Shown here: positions 24,029-35,089 of the stretch, piece after piece
Numbering within the stretch: the first letter of the stretch is position 1
Layout of the letters: every line of letters begins with the position of its first letter
Origin: Saccopteryx bilineata
Lineage: Eukaryota > Chordata > Mammalia > Chiroptera > Emballonuridae
DNA: 64,000 nucleotides
Assembly: GCF_036850765.1 (NCBI RefSeq)
Contig: NC_089495.1
Span: forward strand, 23,838,875 to 23,902,874
Reading direction: 5' to 3'
Translations under genes and position numbers: made by a program
The notes under the pieces: model-generated
The model's input: only the letters and a program-made list of their open reading frames with translations
Database searches by the model: none
What the model was told of the DNA's origin: nothing

Positions 24029-24345
24029 TTTTTTTTTTTTTTTTTTAGTGCACAAGAGAGAGACAGACAGGGACAGAGACAGGAAGGGAGGGAGGGTAAG
24101 AAGCCTCAATTTTTAGTTGTTCATTGATTGCTTTCTTATATGTGCCTTGACCAGGGGACTCCAACCACTTGGCTTTTGCTCAAGCCAGCGACCTTGGGCT
24201 CAAGCCAAAGATCTTTGGGCTCAAGCCAGTGACCATGGATCATATCTATGATCCCGTGCTCAAGCCAGCGACCTCAGGTTTTTGAACCTGGGTCCTCAGT
24301 GTTCCAGGCCAACAATCTGTCCACTGCTCCACCACCTGGTCAGGC
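24029..24345 (-). mobile_element. SINE-B
   Basis: T18 run at left, repeats of 'caagccagcgaccttgggct', and an inverted head ending cacctggtcaggc. Short flanking repeat TGAATT. Truncated in the repeated block relative to the copy at 31949. Confidence 0.8.
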
Positions 24346-24364
24346 TGAATTATTTAATTGATTT

Positions 24365-24958
24365 TGTTACCAGAGGTAATAGGTTCATCAGTGGTGTCAC
24401 AGGGAAATCAGGGACACTCACATAGGAGGTGTCTTAGCAATAGTGACAAGGGACAGGACGTTTACGGAGAGGCAGAGAGCGGGCAGGCTACAGGGCAGCT
24501 ACTGACCCGAGGTCCTTGATAAACTTCCGTGGATTGGGATTGGGAAAGAGCAGGCTTTCTTCCAAACTATCCAATCTCTTTCTTGGCTTTTTCCAGGCTT
24601 GTGCTTGTGCCCTCCCCTTATCCAGTCTCTTTTTCTCAGACTTTCCCAGGCTAGTCTCCTCCCCTTTTTATGGTTCCTATTTTGGCTCCTACTGCACGGC
24701 CTCATAGTTCCATAGTTCCGCTTTGTCATTTGGCTTCTACTACGCATTAGTTAAAGGACTTCCCTTCCGTTTTTCCTCCCTGCCCATTTTAGTCAAGGGT
24801 CCTCCCTGGGGTGGCTGAAAAGCCTGCTTTCCTGCCTGATCAGAGTATTTGTCCCCAGGGAGTAATTGGAAAGCTCTCCCCCCACACACCTAAACAAGCT
24901 TTATCAGATGTCCAGTTCCATTTCCTCCCTCTCTCATTAATAACTGCCTGCTCTAACA
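24365..24958 (-). mobile_element. Candidate solo LTR
   Basis: About 594 bp from TGTTACCAGAGG to GCTCTAACA, so TG...CA on either strand. On the minus strand a CATAAAAAGGGG TATA-like box sits near 24664-24675, about 300 bases from the end, with CT-rich blocks as in retroviral LTRs. No 4-6-bp target duplication is visible and I cannot name the family. Confidence 0.4.
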
Positions 24959-25081
24959 TTCACATTACTGGACATTAAAATTGCTTCCAATTTTTCTGCT
25001 GTTTTAAGCACAACTTTGAACATTCTTGAAATATGGTATAGTCTCATGCCAAATACATTGCCAAATGGAGAGAGAAAATTG

Positions 25082-26111
25082 CCGTATTTTCTCATGATAA
25101 GACACATCCTTTTCCAAAAATTTTGGGATCTAAAAACTGGGTGCATCTTATACAGTGGTTGTAGATATTTTACTTGCATTTCCTGTTTATTCACAGTTGT
25201 TTTTGCACTCTGTTGGGCAGATAAAATGTATTATGCTCACTTTGTTAAAGAGGCCATTGCCCAGGTGATATTAATGTGTGTTGGGGTGGGCTAAAGGCAG
25301 GGAGAATCCTTGTAGCCTGGGGCTTGGTTTTGGGATTAAGCCTTTCCTACCCTTTTTGATGTAGGGCAGTACAATCCAATCATGCCTCAGAGAAGTGACT
25401 TTGTATTAGAGACTTCCCTGTTTTGTATATTGGATTAAGAGTTTGGATTGCTACACTATAAAATGGGGACGAAGTGGGAGCTTGGGCGCTTGGTTCCTGA
25501 GGTTAGCATGAGAGAGCAGAGAGAATAGAGCCAGCAGCGGGAGGAGGCCACGTGGAGAAGGCCAGGAAAAGCAGCCAAGATGGCGGAGTACTGAGGAGAT
25601 GCCAGTTTGTACAGAGTTTGTATCTGGGATAAGGAAGGAAATGGGGAACTGAGGAGAATAAGGCTGTTGAGCTAGAAACCTTTGATTCTAGGAAACTCGG
25701 ATAAATCAGTAGCTTTGTGAGCACTGAATGTGACTGGGTTTTGGAGCCCAGTGTGTATTTTTACTTGCCCGCCGGGTGCAAGCTAGATTAAAGACTATGG
25801 CCCACCAGTTTTTGGCTCCATGGTTTCTTTACCGACTGTCCGAATCCAATGCGAACCTGCATGGGCCAGAAGGCTGCTGTGATAGTGGCTCTGGCCATGG
25901 CTTCTGGCTTTACACGCTCATTGTTGGAGACAGTGCTTCGTCATCAGACACAGATGAGGACAAGCTAATGGAGGGGAGTTTTGACAGTGATGAGGAGTTG
26001 TATGAATTTTATGATGAATAAAACTTGAGTTCAATAACTTTATGTAATACATTTTTTAAAAGAAATTCAGGCCCCCAAATTAAGGTGTGTCTTATACATG
26101 GGGAAATATGG
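25082..26111 (+). mobile_element. pogo/Tigger-like DNA transposon, interrupted by an LTR
   Basis: Left end CCGTATTTTCTCATG and right end (reversed) CCATATTTCCCCATG match the family at 13709-14021. The interior ends with the same acidic reading frame (SFDSDEELYEFYDE, stop at 26019-26021). A 704-bp solo LTR at 25211-25914 interrupts it. The flanking TA is not preserved. The 5' part after the LTR differs from the 13709 copy, so the two are different deletion products of a longer parent. Confidence 0.65.
25211..25914 (+). mobile_element. Solo LTR nested in a DNA transposon
   Basis: Starts TGTTGGGCAGATAAAATG and ends ctggcttctggctttaca (TG...CA). Flanked by CACTC (25206-25210) and CGCTC (25915-25919), one mismatch in 5 bp. 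It contains a TATA-like 'ctataaaatgggg' near 25454, a 'gccaagatggcgga' stretch near 25575, and 'attaaagactatgg' near 25787. The same landmarks occur in order in the two LTRs at 41843-44157 (on the opposite strand), so these are related LTRs of one retroelement family. Confidence 0.8.
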
Positions 26112-27920
26112 AAATATGGGAAGTTTATTGTTTATGTGGCGGACTTTATGCCTTCCCAGTATACATGGCTCTTGGGTTCAGTTTGGGTTGGTTCAGGAGA
26201 ATAATTCCAACCTGGATATGCAATTGGTATGGACAACCTCATCTAAGTTAGTCTTTGGCAACAGTGTTTGCATCTGGGGTAGTTATGTGACCTAAGCTGT
26301 TCCAATCAGAGTGAATCTCAGGACTTTTTATGGAAATGGTAAAACAAATATGTTCTCTTCCCCTGCTCTTATTAATGAGGAAGCATGAACCTTGGGAGTG
26401 CGGAAGCAGTTTTAGGACCATGAGGAATCACTCTCCAGTGAAACTGACACAGAGACAAGCAGAATACAAACATGGCACGAAAATCAGGTTGCTGGTGATA
26501 TGTCTGGGCTGGTTCATACCTTTCCTAAAATAACACGTTACTTTGAATATTTCAGGTACATGGCTCACTAAATTCTCTTTGCTTATGTTAAACCTGTCTC
26601 AGTGAGGGTTTTTTGTTTTTAACTTCCAATCGTGTGCAGTTGTACAGCAGCACAGTCATGGGATTGATAGATCCTCCCGTAGACACAGAAGATACAAAGT
26701 TTCTTTAATGGCAGCTGATGTGAATTTCATAGAGATCGTCCCACAAAGCAGATGACAGAACAGCATGCTCCTGGGCAAAGGCAGATGCTTCCTAGGTTTC
26801 CCACTGCCTCCACTTTGCATGACTTCCCTGGGGGGTGGTGTGTTTTTACCCTCCGCCCTCTTTGCCTCCCCTCTCCCAAACCACACCAGCAGAGTGTGTT
26901 TTGAAAGTTCTGCTATATGTACCTGCTTGGTCACCAGGTGGTACAAAATGATCACAACATATTATAGAGCATCTACTGTAAGAATAGATGAACTGAACTT
27001 GAATTTCCCGGGTGAAGCACCATTCTTCAGCAGTTTCAGGCCTCAAGTCTGTCTCAGGTTCATTCTTTAAAAGAAGGGGTTTCTTTTAGGTATTATTCTT
27101 ATGCTATCTCCTTCAGAAAGTATTAATTACTTTCTCTTCTGTGTTGCTATTGGACCATAGAACCACGACAGCAGAATCAGGCAAATCCCTGACAGTTACG
27201 TAGAATTCAAAAAAGCCGTGGTCCTACCGGATTGTTAAAAGAATAGAACTTCCTGTTCAAAGAGGTTGAGACAGATATCACTAAGAGCATGGGAAGTCCA
27301 GTGGCATAACCTTAAAGCATCTTAGAGCTAAGGAGACTGTGGGAATTCTAACCGTTAGCTGTTTCCTTTGCCAATGGGGAACCTGCAGCAGCCACATTGT
27401 AGACAGAAGGGTTTTGCTTTGGTCGAAGAAAGGTAAGTTAACTAACTAATTCTGATATGTAAGGGCACCAGGCTAAACTTCTCAGTGTACCAAAGTAACT
27501 TATTTTTCACTTAACAAAGGATACATAAAGGTGAGCACCCCGGAAGCTTTTAAGAAAATAATTGGAATAATAAAATATTTGGAAATTGATGTAATATTCT
27601 GACTCCTGAATAAGTATCTGCTAAGACAGTCTTAAACTTTCTGAATATAACTTACTTCTAATTTCTTCAAAAGCTACTTGTAGCCAACTAAAGTTAGGGA
27701 TAGATATTTAAGCTGGGAAGTGCTGAGCATTGCAAGAGAGTGAGGGGCAAGGAGAAAAAGGCATCTGCTGGAGCTCTGTGAGCCTTCGAGAAGGTGTGGG
27801 GGTGACAAGCCCCCCAGATCCTCTTTATCATAGGTCCCAATAGGGGAAGTTTATTATTTTTATTGATTCACTTGAATTTTATACAATTAAAAGCATTCAG
27901 CAAGAACCCATCAGTTTATT
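26112..27920. other. Intergenic, no gene supported
   Basis: Moderately GC-rich stretch with several short open frames on both strands, none with recognisable similarity. Parts of 26130-26500 look like an old LTR or MER repeat but I cannot name it. Confidence 0.35.
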
Positions 27921-27929
27921 TCTTTAAAT

Positions 27930-28045
27930 TTTTTTATATTAAATTTATTGGGGTGACACTGATCAATAAAATATGTTTCAAAGTATAGAATTCTATAATA
28001 CATCATCTGTACATTGCAGTGTGTGCGATATAAAACTGAAAGGAA
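27930..28045 (-). repeat. L1 3'-end fragment, short
   Basis: ttattggggtgacactgatc followed by aatacatcatctgtacattg: the reverse of the same L1 3' end found at 17715 and 50075. Confidence 0.65.
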
Positions 28046-28779
28046 CAATTGAACAAAAAAAGAGTTTCTTTTGTTCCTTTGGCTCATTTTCATGCTGAGA
28101 GTAACTAAGGATCATTTATCTCACTGGTTCAAGACCACCATCTACTGGTCAACTTTGGTAGTTTTAGGTTATGTAGTGCGCAGGAAAATCAGAGCATTGG
28201 ATTCTGGTTTAGGCTTCAGTCAGGTGTGTGGCTAACACATCAAGATTTGAAGGGAGAAAGGTCTTTTCTGGTCCAGTGTCTGTGAGCCACAGAGAAGCTG
28301 GAATCTGTCCATTCATTTATAGAGCAGCAGGAATTTAAAGCTAAGTCTGTCCACCAGTTCCTCTGTGCTAGGCATAATAAGATTTACTTCTCTGTTGTCA
28401 ACTGAAAATCTTCCTCTGACCTATATTGAGAAAATTCCTTTGAGCTGCTTTGAGAACATTCTTTGGCTCCTTACAGTTCAGAAAGGAGCTTCTTAAATTT
28501 TGGTTTTTCTTTTTACCTACCCTACTCCCCAACATGAAGAGCTCAATCTATAGATAGCCTCATGGAGGAATAAGAGCAATGCTTGATCCTCAGTGAACAA
28601 ATCTCATTATATCCAGTCTCCAAACCTAGAGTCTAAGTGTCTTGAAGATAGAATTGCACTGCTGTAGAGTGCACCCCCGAAGCCTGTGCCGAGTACCATA
28701 CTCCTTACTGCCCTGGATGGGACCTACCCGCAGGCAGCCCATCCCCAGCTGTGATAACCGCAGTCCCAGGATAACCACA

Positions 28780-29170
28780 TGTTATGAGCTGAACTGTGTC
28801 CCCTGGCCCCCCACCCCCACCCCCCAATCCATATGTTGAAGTCCTAACACCCAGTACCTCAGAATCTGCATTTGGATAGAGGGTTTCAATGGGGGAATTA
28901 AGTTAAAATGAGGACATTAGAGTGGACCTAATTGAGCATAATTGGTGTCCTTATTAGAAGAGCAGGGCATGGACACCCTCAGAAGAAAGACCAGCTGGAG
29001 ACTCAGGGAGAAGACGGCCATCTACAAGGCAAGGAGAGAGGCACAGAAGAATCCAAACCTTCGGACACCTTGATCTTGGACTTCCGGTCTGCAGCACTGT
29101 GAGAAAATAAATTTCTTTTGTTTAAACCAACTGGTCTGTGGTACTTTGTCAGCTCCAGCAAACTAAAACA
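28780..29170 (+). mobile_element. MaLR LTR, MLT1A-like
   Basis: Opens TGTTATGAGCTGAACTGTGT, contains atatgttgaagtcctaacac, gtaattaagttaaaatgagg-like text, ggagaagacggccatctaca and gagaaaataaatttcttttg (poly-A signal), and ends aaactaaaaca. This order is characteristic of MLT1A-type ERVL-MaLR LTRs. It has a C-rich run near 28810-28826. Confidence 0.85.
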
Positions 29171-29556
29171 CTTGGAGTCTCTCCTTGTCTAAATTTATCC
29201 TGTAAAGCTGACTATTTAAAGTCTTTTTCTGAGCGGTTTTCCATTCACACACATCCTGTGCGGCCCTGAGGTACTGTTTCTTCGCTATTCGGACCCCATT
29301 CAGGAGATGCTGAACTCAATGCAAAGGCCGGAGGAGAATCAAGCCAGCAGTCAGCTCCTTGACGTTTGCAAACGCCCTGTCAGCTGAGAACCTCAGCCCG
29401 GAACCCAGGGCCTTTTGCTGCCTGGCACCAACTTCCCTTATATTAAACTTAAAAAGCAAAGCTCCAAAACAGTACATGCTCATTAGAAAAAAATAGAAAT
29501 ACAATTAGAAAAATAAATTCCTCTAATCTCCTCATTTGAAATTGACTATGATTTTC

Positions 29557-29922
29557 TTTTTTTTTTTTTCTTTTCTTTTTTTTGTATTTTTCTGAAGCTG
29601 GAAACGGGGAGAGACAGTCGGACAGACTCCCACATGCGCCCGACCGGGATCCACCCGGCACGCCCACCAGGGGGCGTCGCTCTGTTGCGACCAGAGCCAC
29701 TCTAGCGCCTGGGGCAGAGGCCAAGGAGCCATCCCCAGCGCCCGGGCCATCTTTGCTCCAATGGAGCTTCGGCTGAGGGAGGGGAAGAGAGAGACAGAGA
29801 GGAAGGAGGAGGGGGGTGGAGAAGCCAATGGGCGCTTCTCCTATGTGCCCTGGCCAGGAATCGAACCCGGGACTTCTACATGCCAGGCTGGCGCTCTACC
29901 ACTGAGCCAACTGGCCAGGGTC
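29557..29922 (-). mobile_element. SINE-A with shortened GC-rich block
   Basis: Perfect flanking repeats TGACTATGATTTTC (29543-29556 and 29923-29936). One repeated GC-rich unit fewer than in the other copies, giving a shorter body. Confidence 0.9.
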
Positions 29923-29959
29923 TGACTATGATTTTCAATTAGGGTTTTACTTTCTGGTT

Positions 29960-30780
29960 CACTTTGAATCTTGTCATGTCCACAACATCTTTTTAAATAG
30001 CTGCCCAGCATTCTGTTGCGTGATGGCCATGCTTTATTGAACCGATCTCATTTCGGATAGTAAGAATATTTCTATTTGTTGTCTCCAAGCTGCAATGAAC
30101 TTCTTTTTTAATCCTTTTTTTTTTTTTTTTTTTACAGAGACAGAGAGAGAGTCAGAGAGAGAGGGATAGACAGGGACAGACAGACAGGAATGGAGAGAGA
30201 TGACAAGCATCAATCATTAGTTTTTCGTTGCGACACCTTAGTTGATCATTGATTGCTTTCTCATATGTGCCTTGACCGTGGGGCTACAGCAGACCGAGTA
30301 ACCCCTTGCTCAAGCCAGCGACCTTGAGTCCAAGCTGGTGAGCTTTTGCTCAACCAGATGAGCCCATGCTCAAGCTGGCGACCTCGGGGTCTTGAACCTG
30401 GGTCTTCCACATCCCAGTCCGATGCTCTATCCACTGTGCCACCGCCTGGTCAGGCCTTTTTGAATACTTTTAAGAAATGAAAATCCTCTTGGTATAAATT
30501 CCTGGATATAGATTATAGGATCACAACTTCCCATTTTAAGGCTTGGAAACCTGTTCTGAAATTGTGTTCCATAAAATGGTCATTTCCTCACCCTCACCAG
30601 CACTGGTATTATCATTATCATTCTTTTGTATTTTGTCAACCTGATAGGTCAAAAGTGGTCCCATTACTGTATAAATTTGAATTTCTTTATTATTAATGAG
30701 GATAAAAATTATGAGTTTCTTGGTAATTGTGCTTTTTCTTTATTTATTAAAAACTGGGCCTTTTAAAAAGCACATGAAAT
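29960..30780 (-). repeat. Old L1 fragment interrupted by a SINE
   Basis: Text before (gcccagcattctgttgcgtg, tgtctccaagctgcaatgaa) and after (aaattcctggatatagatta, cctcaccctcaccagcactgg) the SINE-B at 30114 follows the order of a reversed L1M 3' part. Boundaries approximate. Confidence 0.5.
30114..30455 (-). mobile_element. SINE-B inserted in an L1 fragment
   Basis: T-run, gagagaggga-type tail, 'caagccagcgaccttgagtc' repeats, inverted head ending cgcctggtcaggc. Cttttt repeats flank it loosely. Confidence 0.85.
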
Positions 30781-31076
30781 TATAAAAACTTTTTTGGGGG
30801 GGTTAAAAATTTAACTTTTTCTGTTATATTTTTTCTAATTTTTCCCTGTTTTGTCATTTACCTTTTAATTGTATTCATATTTTTTCTCTGAACAAAATAA
30901 AAATATATGTATTAGAAAAATATAGTTAACTCCATTTAAAGTTATTTTTATTTAGAATTTATTTTGGAATAGGTAGTGAGATACGACTCTAGTTTTCCAA
31001 TTATTAGCTAGTTAGTTTGTTCTATGATCAATTATTGAACAACAAATGCTTTTCTGGTATTACCTATTAAATTATA

Positions 31077-31149
31077 CTGCTCACAAAAATTAGGGGATAC
31101 TTCAAAATGAATATGAGTCGATAAAGTATCCCCTACTTTTTCTGAGCAG
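31077..31149. mobile_element. Minimal mariner-type MITE, near-palindrome
   Basis: A 73-bp element with ends CTGCTCACAAAAATTAGGGG and the inverted cccctactttttctgagcag, flanked by TA on both sides. It is almost entirely terminal repeat, so it folds as a hairpin. A longer relative is at 51472-51712. Confidence 0.8.
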
Positions 31150-31379
31150 TATATTATAAAAGTGGATCTTTTTTGGTCTTTCTGTTATGTTTCATTGATC
31201 TATCAGTTCCTATCAGCACCAGTGCCAAGCTGCTTTAAATAGCCACTCTAGAATATATATATATATATAAAATAGTTGTGGTATATATTATATGTAACAT
31301 AATATATATTAGTATCTGCCATGGCAAATCCTTTCTCATCATTTTCAAAAATTTCCTGGCTATTCTCCTAAATGTGTTC

Positions 31380-31800
31380 ATTCTAATGAATTTAGAATTG
31401 TATTGTTAAGTTCCAAAAAGTTATTGTAGACTTTTGATTGGGATTGCATTAATTTTATAGATTAATTTCAGAGATAACTCATGGCATTCTCAAAATTTTC
31501 CTCTAAGGAACACAACTTATTTCTTGGTTTTCTCAAAATCTTTTATGCCTCTCAGTAAGCTCTGCAGTTCTCTTCATCTAGGTATTACATATCATATATC
31601 TTATACTTTTCCTCGGTAATGTTTGTTGTTCCTGTTAGAGCTGTTATGAATAGAAACTTTTCATATTTCCAGCTGCTTGTTGTAGTAAGACTAATAATAT
31701 TTTTTGAACAAGAACTATTAGTTATAGAATTATTTTATTTTTTATGATTTTTCAGGTAGACTATCATATGCCAAAAATGATAATGATTTACCTTATTGTG
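31380..31800 (-). repeat. L1 fragment, old
   Basis: gacttttgattgggattgca-type text and ttgttgttcctgttagagct resemble the reverse of L1M ORF2/3' sequence. Weak. Confidence 0.35.
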
Positions 31801-31948
31801 CACAATTAGTATCTCTTAATTCTTCTTTTCTAATTTGTATTGGAAGAACCTTGAGAACAAACAGTGGTGAATAATTGTGATGAAATCAAGTATGCTTATC
31901 TTGTTTCTGTAAGTTATTTTTGTCATTAATAGTGATTTCTGATCAATA

Positions 31949-32360
31949 TTTTTTCTTTTTGTGAGAGAGAAAGTGAGAGTAAGATTGGGGGGTGGACAAA
32001 CAGAGATAGACAAACAGGAGGGGAGAGAGATGAGAAGCATTAACTCATAGTTGTGGCACCTCAGTTGTTCATTGATTACTTTCTCATATGTGCTCTGGCC
32101 AGGGGGCTCTAGCCGAGCCAGTGACCCCTTCCTCAAGCCAGTGACCTTGGGCTCAAACCAGTGACCTTGGGCTTCAAGCCAGTAATCTTTGGGCTCAATC
32201 CAGCAACCATAGGGTATTGTTTATGATCCCATGCTCAAGCTGGTGACCCCGCACTAAAACCCATGAGCCTGTGCTCATGCCAGTGACCTCAGGGTTTCAA
32301 ACCTGGGTCCTCAGAGCCCCAGGCCAACACTCTATCCACTGCGCCACCACCTGATCAGGC
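31949..32360 (-). mobile_element. SINE-B with expanded internal repeat
   Basis: About 411 bp, the longest SINE-B here, owing to extra copies of the 'caagccagtgaccttggg' unit between 32120 and 32300. The inverted head ends cacctgatcaggc; flanks TGATCAATATTTTT / TGATTAATACTTTT are imperfect direct repeats. Confidence 0.85.
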
Positions 32361-32624
32361 CTGATTAATACTTTTTAATACTTCCAGGAAATTTCCTTCT
32401 TTTAATTTTTTTCCAGAACGGATGTTGTATTTGTTGGATGCTTTTACATACTTTCTCTTTTACATTTGGTTTTTAAATATGACAAATGATATATGTAGAT
32501 TTTTTCTAATACTTAGCAATTTATATTTTTCTAGTAGTGGTGAATTATTTATTTAGATTTGAGCCAGATTCAACATATTTACATTTTGTTTCATATTATG
32601 TTTATAAGTACTATTAATTTATTT

Positions 32625-32708
32625 TTTTCTTTCTTTTTTCCCTCCCCTTTCTTTTTCTCTTTCCTTCCTTCTTTTCTTCCTTCCCTCCCTCCCTTCCTTC
32701 CTTCCTTC
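32625..32708. repeat. CT-rich microsatellite
   Basis: Interrupted cttt/ccttccc repeats. Confidence 0.85.
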
Positions 32709-32989
32709 TACAGGTTTTAGTATATGGCTGTCCCAGGTTCATTAAAATGTTTCTCTTCTTTATTTAAAATTTCAACCCTTTATATTATTTTCAAAAAGTT
32801 TTTTTTAGTCAATTGAGGTAATTAATATATGTAGATTTTATTAGTTTGATAAAATCAATGCATTTACCATTAAAAATTATATGTGATATGGTCTTGCAAT
32901 TGAAAAAAATTACTCTGTACCTGCTTTTAGTTCATTTCTAATTTCTTACATTTTTGTTTTCTTCCTTTTTTTCTTAGACTTGCCTATGG

Positions 32990-33250
32990 TTGTGTCTTTT
33001 ATTAGTCTTTTCAAAGAAGAGCCTTGGTATTTATTCAAGTGTATTTCTTTTTAATTTTATAATTAATTGATTTCTGATTTGACGACAACTAAGTCCCATC
33101 TCCTACTTACATTGGTTAATTTTTCTAGTATCTTCAATAAAAATAAAGTCCCAAATCTTACTCTGAGTACTTTGGGGTTATTTCATGTGCTTTGGTTTGA
33201 AAAATTATATTATAATTGGTACAGATGGCATTATAATTCTTCCTCTTAAA
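32990..33250 (-). repeat. L1 ORF2 fragment, old
   Basis: ttttcaaagaagagccttgg and the following text are the reverse of a conserved L1 ORF2 region. Diverged and not codable. Confidence 0.5.
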
Positions 33251-33979
33251 TCTAAGGCTCACGAAAGAGACTGATTTTAAATTTCCAAGGTGTTTGGCTT
33301 TTAAGTGTGTCTGCCTCCTTTTTTATTTCTAGTTTTATTAAGTGCAGCAGACTTTGCAAATAGGCTGCCTAACATCCATTTCTTCTATTTTTCTCTAGAA
33401 ACTGAAGTCCGGTTTTGTCAAGGGCAGCCACGTATCCAGCAAAAATTACTCCATTGTCCAGTCCACCTGGCAGCTAGTTATGGCACGTGGGACAGTTCTG
33501 ACAGTGGGATGCGGACACGGGGTCCCGGGATACCATTGCTTTTGGAACAAAAAGGCAAAGACAACCGGGAGAAAGCCTATTTGCATCTTTGCCCTTTTCC
33601 CTTCCTCCTCGCTAAATTTCCTCTCTGAAATGCGACGTGACATCAGAGGGAAAGACAAGCATGAGGTAAACTCCAGCGTGCTAAGAATGACTGAGCAGAG
33701 GACAGAAAGAAACTGGGTTCCCGATGACATCATGGAGCTGATGCGACGGTGTGGGACTTCCGCTCTTGTAAGTTAAGTGAAGACCTAGGACCCTGATAGT
33801 TGTGTTTGCTGTGATCTGCAGCGGAATACATTGCTAATGGGCACATTACCTTGGAATCATAGAATATGGCTTGCCCAGAGTCCACAGTCGTGTAGTAACT
33901 GCCATACCATGCAGACTGCATAGTGTAAATCACAGCGGCCTGGTCTCTTTGTTAAGGGTTGGGCATGGAGCTTAGTTTT

Positions 33980-34370
33980 TTTTGGTTTGTTTTTTTTTTG
34001 TTTGTTTGTATGTATTTTTCTGAAGTGAGAAGCGGGGAGGCAGACACAAGACTCCTGCATGAGCCTGACCAGGACCACCCAGCATGCCCACTAGGGGGCA
34101 ATGTTCTGCCCATCTGGGCCATTGGTTCCATGCGACTGGAGCCATTCTAGAGCCTGAGGCAGAGGCCATGGAGCCATCCTCAGTGCCCGGGCCAACTTTG
34201 CTCCAGTGGAACCTTAGCTGCAGGAGGAGAAGAGAGGGACAGAGAGAAAGGAGAGGAGGAAGGGTGGAGAAGGAGATGGGTGCTTCTCCTGTGTGCCCTG
34301 ACCAGGAATCGAACCTGGGACTTCCACATGCCAGGCCAATACTCTACGGCTGAGCCAACCAGCTAGGGCT
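33980..34370 (-). mobile_element. SINE-A, diverged copy
   Basis: Direct repeats GGAGCTTAGTTTT flank it (33967-33979 and 34371-34383). The body carries many CpG-decay changes compared with the 15.5-19 kb copies. Confidence 0.88.
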
Positions 34371-34834
34371 GGAGCTTAGTTTTGACTAATGAACAATGAG
34401 GACGGCTCTTGGGTCCTTCTGGGCAAGGTTTTCTTGCTTTAAAAAGGACTCTCAAGGAAAAAGTCTCTTTTTGGTACAGATGTTGGTGTAGGAATGTGAG
34501 GACTAAGGCTGTTGAAGCCATCTGGCAGACTTGAGGCAAACAGCTGACAGTCTGAGCCAGTAGAATATAGAGATGGAAAGAATTTGGATCTTGTCGATAC
34601 AGCTGAGAGGCGGCCCTACCTTGGGACTTCTATTTTTGTGGGTCAATGAATTCCCTCCTTGCTTCAGATCCTTTGGTGGGGTTTTCTATAATTTGAAGCC
34701 AAAATATCTCTGACATATCACACCATCTACTTCATTCTCTCGTTCTGCGATTCTTATTACTAGTATATTTATGTTTCTGAATCTGTTGCTGTTACTGGCA
34801 TTGTCATTTTCATCAGCACCAGCACCAGCATCAC

Positions 34835-35080
34835 CTCTCACACTGATTAGCTGTTTTCTAAGTGCCAGACCCTGTGCCACATTCATTATGTACATTTTCT
34901 CATTTAAATCTAACTACATCCCTGTGACTCAGGTGCTATTGATCCTACTTTATAGATGAGGGAAATAAAGCTTAGAAAGGATAGGTGGCTCCCTGGGTCA
35001 CCCGTTTAGAAGGTGGCAGAGCCAGGATTAAACCCCGGCCCGAGTGACTCCGTGACGAGACTAAACCACTATGACACAGC
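34835..35080 (-). repeat. MIR element
   Basis: Reverse MIR order: agtgccagaccctgtgccac, cattttctcatttaaatcta, ctttatagatgagggaaata, ggtggcagagccaggattaa, actaaaccactatgacacag. Confidence 0.8.
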
Positions 35081-35089
35081 ATCCATCTC

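Noticed and set aside
33305..33776. Frames of about 100 codons on both strands
   Set aside because: No recognisable domain, no supporting signals; the region resembles old repeat sequence.
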